Assembly: GCA_022616575.1 (NCBI GenBank) | Contig: JAKEEN010000087.1 | Coordinates: 1-9,832, forward strand | From: Flammeovirgaceae bacterium | GTDB taxonomy: Bacteria > Bacteroidota > Bacteroidia > Cytophagales > Cyclobacteriaceae | Reading direction: 5' to 3' | Length of the DNA stretch: 9,832 nt | Shown here: piece by piece, positions 1-6,863 of the stretch | Position numbering within the stretch: position 1 is the stretch's first letter | Layout: each line of letters starts with the position of its first letter | Notes under the pieces: generated by a model | The model's input: only the letters and a program-made list of their open reading frames with translations | What the model was told of the DNA's origin: nothing | The model's database searches: none | Made by a program: the position numbers and the translations under genes

Positions 1-3000
1 GTAAGTTGTTTGTTTACCAGGTCCATTTCAGTCTTCTCCATCTTCCCAGGAATATCGCTCCCCGGATTCTCCAATCCCTGTTCTTTCATTTTTTTCTGCA
101 TCTCGCTCAAGGCTTTCCTTATACGCTCTTGCTCAGCAGCGAGTTCTGCAAGTTCTTCAGACATTTCCCTTCCCTTCTTGCCGCTTCCTTTTAATTCTTC
201 AATTCGATCATTTAATCTTTGTTGCAACTGGCTGAGGCTCTGCTGTTTAGATTTGCTTTTGCCTTTTTTGCTGCCAGATGCATTTTGCATCATTTGCATT
301 AGATTACTGAAATGCTGATCGAGCATAAGGGCAAGGTTATTAATTGAAGTCATGCTGAATTGCATTTCGCTGGCAGCCTGTGGCCTGCGCCTGTCCTGGT
401 ACGCCCCTATTGATTTCTTTATATGATCATTTAGTTCTGTTATTTCACGTGTCACAAAAGAACCCATCATAAAGTCACGTTTGGCTAGCGCTAAAAGACT
501 ATCTTCCAATACTTTAGCATCATCCTGCAGTTTGATTTGCTGTTGAGCCAAAACATTATAACGCGGATCACTTTGCTCTAATTCATTAAACGTTTTGATA
601 AGCCCCTCTTGATCGTATGATAATTTGACCAAACCATGAATGATTTGACGTAAAGCCTCCAGGTTTTGCTGATCGATCTCCATACTCATCGAACCTTGCA
701 TTTGCTCCAACCCTTTTTTCATTTGCTCCATTTGCTGGGCCGCATTCTTTTGGGGTTGTTTTGCTTTCGATGGCTGATTTTTCTCCAGCATTTCCTGGCT
801 TTCCTGCTGTTGTTGATCGATGGAATTGAAGTCTTCCTCTTCTGGGAGCTGCTGGTCTTGATTTAACTCCTTGCCCAACTGTTTGAGCTCATCCAATTTT
901 TCTTCTGAATTTTCTAGCTCATCATTTAACTGCTTTTGTTCTTCAGCCAGTTTCTGGCTTGATTCTTCTTTTTCTGTTTTACTTAACTCCCCCTCTTTCG
1001 ATTCTCTTTCTAATGACTCGGTTTTTTCAAGCAATTCTTTTTGTGATTCGATTTGCTTTTCAAGCCCTTTGATAGATTGATCAAGCTTATCTTCAAACTG
1101 AAGTTGCTTGAATAACTCCAGTAATCGCTCTAATTCTTTCTCCATGTTGTTGGAGCTTTGATTCATCTTATCCATCAACTTTTGCAGCTGATTAGGGTCG
1201 GCATTTTCTTTCAGTAGTTTTTCGAGTTCCTCAAAAAGCTTTCTTGTCTCTTCATCGAGAAGTTCATTCATCAGCTTTTGAATTTGCTCAGCCTTCTCCC
1301 TGATGCGCTCGTCCTGCTCTGTGAATGTTTCTTTCTTATCATTGAGTAAGTCATTCTGCTCTTTCATTTGGCTGAGCATTTTGTCGAGCTCTTTCTTTTG
1401 CTGAAGAATATCTTCGAGTTGTTTCTTATCCTGCCAGTCAAGGGACTGCTTGCCTTTGATTCGCTGGTAGGTTTCATCAATTTCTTTTTTCAACTCTTCA
1501 GCTTTCGCAGCGCCTTGATTGATTTTTTCTTGTGTGGTTTTTTCAGACTGTTTTATTTCAGTAGCCAACTGTTCTTCGGTCGGCATGAAGAGAGTATAAG
1601 AAGATGATTTGGTTGACTTTCTTCCGTTCACCCCATCATTATCCCAAACTTGCAGATAATACTCCAGGGTTTGCCCAGATTTCAATTGAAGCGAATCGAG
1701 GTTCCAATTAAAGAAAAAACTTTGCTGAAGCTGATTACTTGAAATGCTGATGGGCAGACTGCGAGTCTGAATTGCATTTCCTTTTTCATCTTTGATAGCG
1801 TATTGAAGCGTAAGTTGTGAGAGGCCATAATCATCAGTGAGCAAGCCCGCTAACACAATCCGTTGATATAAGATTGAATCTTTAAAATTATTGACCACAA
1901 TATCCGGGTAGGCATCTTTTACTACATCAATCCGGTAGCTGATCTTCTCTTTGTTTTTACTCTTGTCGTTTTCAAAAGCGAGCGCATACTCATCCGGATT
2001 CTTAAATGCCTTTGAGTAAGTAAATAACTGATTATCAATAATTTGAAGGTTATTAAATTGATTATCAGAATGAAATTTAATGGTTCCTTTCAGGGCATCC
2101 CGGGTTCCCAGCTTCCAGCGAACTACGGTCCCTTCCGGGATTTCAAGGTTGCCTGTATTTTCCAATCGTTCATTCTTGCGCTGAATGTATTTGGGAAATT
2201 CAAGTTCGACAGAAAACCGGGTAAGTTCTGGCCTCGAAATTAATTGGACTTGATACTTCTGAGAATAAAAACCGGCACCTTCAAGCTGAAATGAAAAACC
2301 TTCTTGTACCTTTTCAAAGGTAAATTCATGAATATCATTTGTCCGGTCCATTTTAAAGCGCTGCGATCCAAACACGATGTATAATTGATCCGGCAATGAC
2401 TCACCCGATAAAGATGCCTGCACGGTAAAATCTTCCTGATAAAAAGCATCCAATGATTTATTGATTACAAAAAAATTGAATGGCGCCTGAGGGGAAAAAT
2501 GTTGATTGAAATGAATAATCCGATCAGCGCTTCCTACCAGAAGGTTTTGATTCAGAACAAGAGCAATAACGATAGCACCAAGCGGGATAGAGAGATATTT
2601 CAGGTATCTCCGATTCTCTTTTAAGTCAACAACAGAGTCAAACGAAACAGGCTCAAACTCGGAAGATCTTTGATCAAGACTTGCCGCTGCCAACGAAGTG
2701 GCTTTACCCTGTGAATAAAGTTGAATAAAATTCACAAGCTTATCCTGTACAACGGGCATGGATTGCCCGATAATTTTTGCACTTTGTTCTTCATTGAGCC
2801 CCTTCTTTGCTACCCACCATTGCAAAGGGCTTCGGAGAAATTTATACACACACCAACCGGAAATTAGAAAGAAGCAACTGAAAATAATGAGCCGGCCTGT
2901 TGAGTCAAGCCACAAAAAATGTTCAGTAAATGCAGCGATAAGAAAATAGATAAGAATAATAGAAAGCGAAAGCAATAGCCCCCTAATAAGCAGATTGAAA

Positions 3001-3056
3001 TAATACCTTCTTCGAAAGCCATCAATCTTTTGAAATATCCTGTCAGCACTTCCCAT
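1..3056 (-). CDS. DUF4175-like membrane-anchored coiled-coil protein (3' end beyond left edge)
   Basis: A single uninterrupted frame reads leftward from the ATG at 3056 to the window edge: 1018 residues with no stop. No other start codon lies between this ATG and the upstream in-frame stop near 3117. Residues about 22-43 and 55-75 form two hydrophobic helices and residues about 154-174 a third, so the N-terminus is a membrane anchor. Residues about 180-490 are mostly beta-type sequence, probably extracytoplasmic. From about 491 to the window edge the protein is almost wholly charged, Glu/Lys/Gln-rich coiled coil. It is interrupted by less repetitive helices near 799-925 (including NNLALML at 906-912) and 965-983 (MSEELAELAAEQERIRKAL). 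This architecture resembles the Bacteroidota proteins annotated as DUF4175, whose function is unknown. It is the last visible gene of a leftward cluster, 49 bases after xth. The family call is from memory of the architecture. A structural or envelope role is inference. Confidence 0.85.
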   Translation of the reverse strand, partial: MGSADRIFQKIDGFRRRYYFNLLIRGLLLSLSIILIYFLIAAFTEHFLWLDSTGRLIIFSCFFLISGWCVYKFLRSPLQWWVAKKGLNEEQSAKIIGQSMPVVQDKLVNFIQLYSQGKATSLAAASLDQRSSEFEPVSFDSVVDLKENRRYLKYLSIPLGAIVIALVLNQNLLVGSADRIIHFNQHFSPQAPFNFFVINKSLDAFYQEDFTVQASLSGESLPDQLYIVFGSQRFKMDRTNDIHEFTFEKVQEGFSFQLEGAGFYSQKYQVQLISRPELTRFSVELEFPKYIQRKNERLENTGNLEIPEGTVVRWKLGTRDALKGTIKFHSDNQFNNLQIIDNQLFTYSKAFKNPDEYALAFENDKSKNKEKISYRIDVVKDAYPDIVVNNFKDSILYQRIVLAGLLTDDYGLSQLTLQYAIKDEKGNAIQTRSLPISISSNQLQQSFFFNWNLDSLQLKSGQTLEYYLQVWDNDGVNGRKSTKSSSYTLFMPTEEQLATEIKQSEKTTQEKINQGAAKAEELKKEIDETYQRIKGKQSLDWQDKKQLEDILQQKKELDKMLSQMKEQNDLLNDKKETFTEQDERIREKAEQIQKLMNELLDEETRKLFEELEKLLKENADPNQLQKLMDKMNQSSNNMEKELERLLELFKQLQFEDKLDQSIKGLEKQIESQKELLEKTESLERESKEGELSKTEKEESSQKLAEEQKQLNDELENSEEKLDELKQLGKELNQDQQLPEEEDFNSIDQQQQESQEMLEKNQPSKAKQPQKNAAQQMEQMKKGLEQMQGSMSMEIDQQNLEALRQIIHGLVKLSYDQEGLIKTFNELEQSDPRYNVLAQQQIKLQDDAKVLEDSLLALAKRDFMMGSFVTREITELNDHIKKSIGAYQDRRRPQAASEMQFSMTSINNLALMLDQHFSNLMQMMQNASGSKKGKSKSKQQSLSQLQQRLNDRIEELKGSGKKGREMSEELAELAAEQERIRKALSEMQKKMKEQGLENPGSDIPGKMEKTEMDLVNKQL

Positions 3057-3094
3057 ATGAAATAAAACGTTAGACTTACGCGAAAGTTGGACAA

Positions 3095-3123
3095 CTAAGA
3101 TAGTGCTATTGCAATTCTAACAA
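3095..3123 (-). promoter_or_regulatory. candidate internal promoter before the DUF4175-like gene
   Basis: On the minus strand TTG (3123-3121, inside the xth 3' end) is followed after 18 bases by TATCTTAG (3102-3095). This is one mismatch from TTG-N19-TAnnTTTG, and it lies 38 bases before the ATG at 3056. It could allow extra transcription of the long coiled-coil gene independent of the upstream cluster. The support is motif and position only. Confidence 0.33.
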
Positions 3124-3864
3124 AACAGGACAGTGGTCTGAGTGTACAGCCTGGTGAAGAATGGATGCCCGCTTTAACCGTCTTTCTAATTGTATGCCCG
3201 CCAATGCATAATCGATGCGCCAACCCAGATTTTTTCTGCGTGCTCCAGCCCGATATGACCACCAAGTATAGTGATGCGGGTTTTTATTGAAATACCGAAA
3301 CGTGTCAATGAATCCGTTTTCCAAAAACCGACCGAGCCATTCACGTTCTGCAGGTAAAAAACCAGGAGAATACTTATTAGCAGTTGGATTATGGATATCC
3401 ATCGGATGATGACAAATATTAAAATCACCGCAAATGACTAATCGCGATTTTAAAGAAAGGCTATCGATGTGATCCTTAAAATCAGCAAGCCACTGAATTT
3501 TAAAGGTCTGTCTGTCGTCCCCTCTCGAACCCGAAGGCATATACACACTCATTACCGAAAAACCATCAAAATCAGCACGAATAACACGGCCTTCTTTATC
3601 ATAGATATCTAAGCTGCAACCTAAAACTATTTTGCTGGGTTTTAATTTTGTGAACAAGGCGACACCACTGTACCCTTTCTTTTCTGCAGGCATCCAGAAC
3701 ATTTCATACCCCATTTTGCGGAAGGGTTCAACATCCACCTGATCGGGAGTAGCTTTTATTTCCTGAAGACAAACAATATCAGCTTTTGTTGCTTTTAACC
3801 AGGGAATAAATCCTTTGGCAAGTGCCCCGCGGATGCCATTCACGTTGTAAGAGATGATTTTCAA
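3106..3864 (-). CDS. xth: exodeoxyribonuclease III / AP endonuclease (Xth family)
   Basis: This is a 252-residue member of the endonuclease/exonuclease/phosphatase fold, the usual length for ExoIII. The family cleaves 5' of abasic sites, removes 3' blocking groups and degrades duplex DNA 3' to 5' in base excision repair in the cytoplasm. All expected active-site motifs are visible: N7 in the SYNVNG start, E35 in LQEIK, Y108 in SVYMPSG, D147 and N149 in CGDFNI, D218 in GWRIDYA, and D243/H244 in SDHCPV. The start is TTG at 3864: the frame is closed by a stop three codons-worth upstream (near 3868), no ATG is available, and MKIISYNVNG is the canonical N-terminus. The TTG overlaps the TGA stop of the preceding gene as TTGA, implying translational coupling. 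Within the family the protein could favour AP-endonuclease or exonuclease activity; sequence alone does not decide. Confidence 0.97.
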   Translation of the reverse strand: MKIISYNVNGIRGALAKGFIPWLKATKADIVCLQEIKATPDQVDVEPFRKMGYEMFWMPAEKKGYSGVALFTKLKPSKIVLGCSLDIYDKEGRVIRADFDGFSVMSVYMPSGSRGDDRQTFKIQWLADFKDHIDSLSLKSRLVICGDFNICHHPMDIHNPTANKYSPGFLPAEREWLGRFLENGFIDTFRYFNKNPHHYTWWSYRAGARRKNLGWRIDYALAGIQLERRLKRASILHQAVHSDHCPVLLELQ

Positions 3865-4241
3865 TTTTTATCAAAAGGTTCAGGCGGAGTCCAGTCAAAT
3901 TCTTTTTCAAAATATTCAACTACATGCATCTTGAGTAATTTCTCCTGCTCCAGCAGATCAAAATGCGGGAGTTTTTTTACCAGTTTCCAGTGAGGCCAGC
4001 CTTCTTTATCCTGACCCTCTAACACATAATAGCCCGATAGGCTGAGCACTTTGCAAATGCCGATGTGCATGAGGTCTTGCTTTTCTTCTTTGCTGAAAAC
4101 GTGTGAGCCTTTGCCCAATTCTTGAACGCCTATAAGGAAGAGAACACCGTTCAAGTCCTTCGGTTTCTTACCGATCAAGGTTTCAAGCGACAGAAGGAGA
4201 GCGGACCATGTTCGCTCAAGTTGAAGATCTTTCTTTATCAT
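3861..4241 (-). CDS. conserved-looking hypothetical protein, 126 residues
   Basis: I do not recognise a named domain. I chose the ATG at 4241, giving 126 residues, over a TTG at 4259. The ATG forms a classic ATGA overlap with the stop of the upstream gene, whereas the TTG would push the start well inside that gene. The protein is soluble, with no signal peptide or membrane helix. It looks mainly helical with a compact polar core: FLIGVQELGKG at 35-45, KQDLMHIGIC at 54-63, GYY at 70-72, GWPHW at 81-85, then LLEQEKLLKMHVVEYF at about 96-111. Four histidines (59, 84, 93, 106) with E41 and D56 could bind a metal, but that is speculation. The C-terminus is Pro/Asp/Glu-rich. It lies between an AhpD-like protein and xth with 4-base overlaps on both sides, so it is very probably translated with them. 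My impression is that similar proteins occur across Bacteroidota without assigned function. Confidence 0.85.
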   Translation of the reverse strand: MIKKDLQLERTWSALLLSLETLIGKKPKDLNGVLFLIGVQELGKGSHVFSKEEKQDLMHIGICKVLSLSGYYVLEGQDKEGWPHWKLVKKLPHFDLLEQEKLLKMHVVEYFEKEFDWTPPEPFDKN

Positions 4242-4576
4242 TTTTGCAATTCTTCCCAATATTCAAAGGCTCTTCTCAAATGAGGAATAACAATAGTGCC
4301 GCCAATCAATGTTGCGATTCCCATAGCCTCATTCACCTGCTCGGTGGTTAGGCCCACCTCTTTCGATTTTCCTAAATGATATTTTACACAATCATCGCAA
4401 CGTAAAACCAACGAGCAAGTGAGCCCGATAAGTTCTTTGGTCTTTAAATCAAGGGTCCCCTCTGTGTAGGCATTTGTGTCCAGATTAAAAATTCGTTTGA
4501 TGATCAGGCTGTCAGAAGCCATGATCTTATCATTCATTTTGCTTCGGTAAGCATTGAAGTCTTGTACCAATCCCAT
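4238..4576 (-). CDS. carboxymuconolactone decarboxylase-family / AhpD-like protein
   Basis: This 112-residue, mostly helical protein has the size and core motif of the AhpD-like branch of the carboxymuconolactone decarboxylase family. The redox relay residues are visible with the AhpD spacing: E48, then 12 residues on C60, the pair C60-D-D-C63, and H67 four residues after C63. Mycobacterial AhpD has E-x11-C-x-H-C-x3-H. The histidine between the cysteines is replaced here by Asp62, as in many family members. Known AhpD-like proteins are thiol peroxidases or disulfide reductases that assemble as trimers or hexamers. Peroxidase or thiol-disulfide activity is therefore the likely role, but the substrate is unknown. 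It is the first gene of the leftward cluster, starts with ATG at 4576, and its TGA stop overlaps the next ATG. Decarboxylase activity on carboxymuconolactone itself is unlikely because the CxxC is present and no aromatic-degradation genes are nearby. Confidence 0.92.
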   Translation of the reverse strand: MGLVQDFNAYRSKMNDKIMASDSLIIKRIFNLDTNAYTEGTLDLKTKELIGLTCSLVLRCDDCVKYHLGKSKEVGLTTEQVNEAMGIATLIGGTIVIPHLRRAFEYWEELQK

Positions 4577-4609
4577 ATTGAAATAAAATTTTTATTTTCG
4601 AGAATAACG

Positions 4610-4617
4610 CAAAGATA
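4610..4617 (-). promoter_or_regulatory. candidate Bacteroidota -7 element for the leftward AhpD-like/xth cluster
   Basis: Read on the minus strand this is TATCTTTG, a perfect match to the Bacteroidota -7 consensus TAnnTTTG, 33 bases before the ATG at 4576. No TTG lies at the ideal -33 spacing; the nearest is 26 bases away. Support is therefore half a promoter plus a plausible position in the only upstream gap. Confidence 0.38.
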
Positions 4618-4626
4618 TTAAAGCCA

Positions 4627-5328
4627 TTGACTAACACGTTCACCAAAGAAATCATTCACGACTTTGTGTCACTCTTCTTTCCTAACTATTGCCGGGCCTG
4701 TCATGGTTCCCTCGTGAAAGGCGAAGAGGTTATCTGCAGTGCTTGCATGCTTGAATTACCCCGCACTAATTATCATGAGGACCCGGAAAACCCATTATTC
4801 AAAAAATTGACAGGAAGAATAAGGATCAATCACGCCTCGGCTTTTTTTCACTTTCGAAAAGGGAATAAAGTGCAAGAGTTGCTCCACACACTGAAGTATA
4901 AAAACCAACCCGAGATTGGGGTTATGCTTGGGCGGGCCTATGGAAGCTTGATTAACGAGGCATTTCCCAATCTATATGACTTCATTATTCCGGTACCATT
5001 ACACAAGTCGCGAAAAAGAAAACGGGGATACAATCAAAGTGCTGAGTTTGCCAAAGGACTTTCGCAAGAGTTAGCCATTCCTTATAGCGAGGAGGTACTG
5101 GAAAGGGTTATAGCTACCACCACGCAAACAAAAAAATCTAAGTTAAACCGGTGGGAAAATGTAAATGAGGTATTCAATGTGAATAACCCCACACCAATAA
5201 GAGACAGAAATATCTTGATGGTTGATGATGTGGTAACGACCGGTGCTACATTAGAAGCCTGTGGTCATACCCTTCTAAAAAATGGAAGTAATTCTGTTGG
5301 TATTGCCTGTATTGCGGCAACGCAATAA
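4627..5328 (+). CDS. comF: ComF family protein (phosphoribosyltransferase-like)
   Basis: This 233-residue protein has standard ComF architecture. An N-terminal zinc ribbon holds C22/C25 and C37/C40. It is followed by a conserved basic stretch (PVPLHKSRKRKRGYNQS, about 122-138) and a type I phosphoribosyltransferase PRPP-binding loop, ILMVDDVVTTGAT, at 196-208. ComF proteins act in the cytoplasm during natural transformation, assisting single-strand DNA uptake or processing. In non-competent bacteria they are retained with less clear roles. The start is TTG at 4627: the frame has an upstream stop at 4579 with no ATG between, and the next Met (41) would remove the zinc ribbon. It is transcribed divergently from the AhpD-like cluster across 50 bases and converges on gldJ. 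No other competence gene is in the window, so a role in DNA uptake in this organism is inferred from family alone. Confidence 0.95.
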   Translation: MTNTFTKEIIHDFVSLFFPNYCRACHGSLVKGEEVICSACMLELPRTNYHEDPENPLFKKLTGRIRINHASAFFHFRKGNKVQELLHTLKYKNQPEIGVMLGRAYGSLINEAFPNLYDFIIPVPLHKSRKRKRGYNQSAEFAKGLSQELAIPYSEEVLERVIATTTQTKKSKLNRWENVNEVFNVNNPTPIRDRNILMVDDVVTTGATLEACGHTLLKNGSNSVGIACIAATQ

Positions 5329-5357
5329 AAAACCCCTGATTGCTCACCAGGGGTTTT
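5329..5357. terminator. bidirectional rho-independent terminator between comF and gldJ
   Basis: A perfect 10-bp inverted repeat, AAAACCCCTG (5329-5338) and CAGGGGTTTT (5348-5357), surrounds a 9-base loop directly after the comF stop. The plus strand ends in four T. The minus strand gives GGGG followed by six T, so the stem serves both convergent genes and is the better intrinsic terminator for gldJ. Confidence 0.9.
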
Positions 5358-5377
5358 GAATTATAATTTTGTTCTGC

Positions 5378-6613
5378 TTAGAAGTTTGAACCAGCGCGGA
5401 TCATAGCGCAACGGAAACCAATGGTTGCTGTTGCTGAATCCTGATCAAGATATCTGCGTGTACCTGGGGACATCCAGTAGGCAACGTCTTTCCAGCTGCC
5501 GCCTTTGTAAACACGAGCATTGTCTGTAATCAATGAAGTGAAATCGCCAGGGTTTCTTTCTTCGTTATTATAAAGATTGTCTGAACCCTGCCCAGATGCT
5601 CTGTCTAAGAAACCATCTCTGCGAATTGGGTTAAGATCATCAAAATCCTGGAATGAAAGTGGACGATAAACATCCTGTACCCACTCGCTCACGTTACCGG
5701 CCATATTATAGAGACCGTAATCATTGGGAGGAAATTCATAAATGTATGACGTGATAAGCGCACCATCATTGAGGCGACCCGCAATACCAGCGTAGTCACC
5801 ACGGCCACGCTTAAAGTTGGCCAGCATAAAGCCCATATTTTTTCCGTAAGGATTACGTACAGCGTGACCATCCCAAGGATAGAGGCGCTGATGTGTTTGC
5901 ATTTCTTCTAGCCACTGGGTTCCAATCAAAGCCTGAGCTGCATATTCCCACTCAGCTTCTGTTGGAAGTCTGTAGTTAGGAATAACAATACCTGATTCAA
6001 GCGGAATCCTGCCGTCAGTTTCAGCATATTCTTCTCCTGCTTCTTGTGCAAGACCCACATTGACAGCGCGGGTTCTCCAAATGGCAAAGGCATTGGCTTG
6101 GTTCCAGCTAACGCCCACAACAGGATAATAGCGGAAACCAGGATAACGTAAATAGTGATCAACATAGGGATCATTAAAGGCAAGCTTGCTTCTCCAAACC
6201 ATCGTGTCAGGTAAGGCAGCCTGATAGGCTTCTTGTGTAGAGTCTTTAGCTAAATAGTGCAGATATTCTAACCAATGTATGTTTGCAATTTCCGTTTCAT
6301 CCATAAAGAATGAAGCAACAGAAACCGTTCTTTCTATGTTGTCCCGGTAGGACATAACATCCTCTTCAAAGGAACCCATCACAGCGCGGCCACCTTCAAC
6401 AAAAACAGTGTTTGGTGCCTGGGGTTGACCTTCAAAAGGATTAACCATAAAGCCACCTTCGTCTTCGTTATTATAAGCCAACCCTGTGGCTGTACTAAGC
6501 TGCCCAGGGTTTTCTGCGGTAGGTCTTCCGCCCCCTCCCCCAAACAATGAGCAACCTGAAAGAGCTAACGATCCGCCCGCCAGGAATAAAAGAACCTTGA
6601 AAGAATACTTCAT
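5378..6613 (-). CDS. gldJ: gliding motility / type IX secretion lipoprotein GldJ
   Basis: This 411-residue lipoprotein carries a SUMF1/formylglycine-generating-enzyme fold. The ATG at 6613 is preferred over an upstream ATG at 6712 because it gives a clean lipoprotein signal: charged MKYSFK, a hydrophobic core and lipobox LSGC with C21 lipidated. A glycine-rich linker follows, then the GldJ-typical LSTATGLAYNNEDEGGF segment (39-55), VEGGRAVMGSFEEDV (72-86), MDETEI (104-109), YPVVGVSWNQA (163-173), YRLPTEAEWEYAA (214-226), NMAGNVSEWVQDVY (303-316), YKGGSWKDVAYW (369-380) and GFRCAM (399-404). The STATG...GGF segment and the KGGSWKDxAYW motif favour GldJ over its paralogue GldK. The two catalytic cysteines of true FGEs align with D376 and M381, so it is not an active sulfatase-activating enzyme. 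GldJ in Flavobacterium is needed for gliding and stabilises GldK and type IX secretion. Here it stands alone between two intergenic regions, without porU/porV or gldKLMN beside it. It is shorter than the Flavobacterium protein as I recall it. Confidence 0.9.
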   Translation of the reverse strand: MKYSFKVLLFLAGGSLALSGCSLFGGGGGRPTAENPGQLSTATGLAYNNEDEGGFMVNPFEGQPQAPNTVFVEGGRAVMGSFEEDVMSYRDNIERTVSVASFFMDETEIANIHWLEYLHYLAKDSTQEAYQAALPDTMVWRSKLAFNDPYVDHYLRYPGFRYYPVVGVSWNQANAFAIWRTRAVNVGLAQEAGEEYAETDGRIPLESGIVIPNYRLPTEAEWEYAAQALIGTQWLEEMQTHQRLYPWDGHAVRNPYGKNMGFMLANFKRGRGDYAGIAGRLNDGALITSYIYEFPPNDYGLYNMAGNVSEWVQDVYRPLSFQDFDDLNPIRRDGFLDRASGQGSDNLYNNEERNPGDFTSLITDNARVYKGGSWKDVAYWMSPGTRRYLDQDSATATIGFRCAMIRAGSNF

Positions 6614-6863
6614 TGCGTTTACAATTTTAAAGTAACTGCTAATATAGAAAGATAAAACAATGTTTTCCAAGCAGTACTGATTTTTTGATAAATCTTTAAT
6701 ACAAGCCTGCACGGAGATTCTTGAGCTAACATTGAACGGCTTTACCCGGCACTTATTGTTTGAGAAAAGTCAATCCCTTTTTGGGAAAGATCACTTTAGA
6801 CGAACCGCATTTTTAATCGATAAAATCAGTTTTTTGGCGTTGGCATAGATTTTCCATTATCCA
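6614..6863. other. 250-base intergenic region between divergent gldJ and the 93-residue gene
   Basis: Besides the candidate gldJ promoter I see no convincing gene, RNA or strong hairpin here. A TAGATTTT at 6846-6853 resembles a -7 element for the small rightward gene, but it has no properly spaced TTG and would give an almost leaderless transcript. A short TCCC/GGGA stem near 6774-6787 is too weak to call. Confidence 0.6.
6639..6670 (-). promoter_or_regulatory. candidate gldJ promoter
   Basis: On the minus strand TTG (6670-6668) is followed after 21 bases by TATATTAG (6646-6639). This is one mismatch from the Bacteroidota TTG-N19-TAnnTTTG pattern, and it lies 25 bases upstream of the gldJ ATG. 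The -7 element is imperfect and the spacing two bases long, so this is a weak prediction. Confidence 0.3.

Noticed and set aside
6..1607. Several plus-strand open frames (about 60-100 residues) rich in Phe, Leu and Ser
   Set aside because: They are antisense shadows of the Glu/Lys/Gln-rich coiled-coil gene; the minus-strand frame is uninterrupted over the whole stretch.
2864..3094. Minus-strand open frame of 76 residues with hydrophobic stretches
   Set aside because: It lies out of frame over the N-terminal membrane helices of the DUF4175-like protein; its hydrophobicity reflects the same T-rich DNA.
4242..4259. TTG start six codons upstream for the 126-residue gene
   Set aside because: The ATG at 4241 gives a standard ATGA overlap; the TTG start would require an 22-base overlap with the upstream gene and offers no better N-terminus.
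4591..4600. TATTTTCG as a -7 element for comF
   Set aside because: One mismatch and no TTG at suitable spacing upstream; too weak to annotate.
6614..6712. 33-residue N-terminal extension of gldJ from an ATG at 6712
   Set aside because: It would bury the lipoprotein signal peptide and lipobox inside the protein, so the ATG at 6613 is the credible start.
6766..6796. Possible hairpin with TCCC/GGGA stem in the gldJ upstream region
   Set aside because: Only four strong base pairs and no T tract after it; it is not distinguishable from chance.
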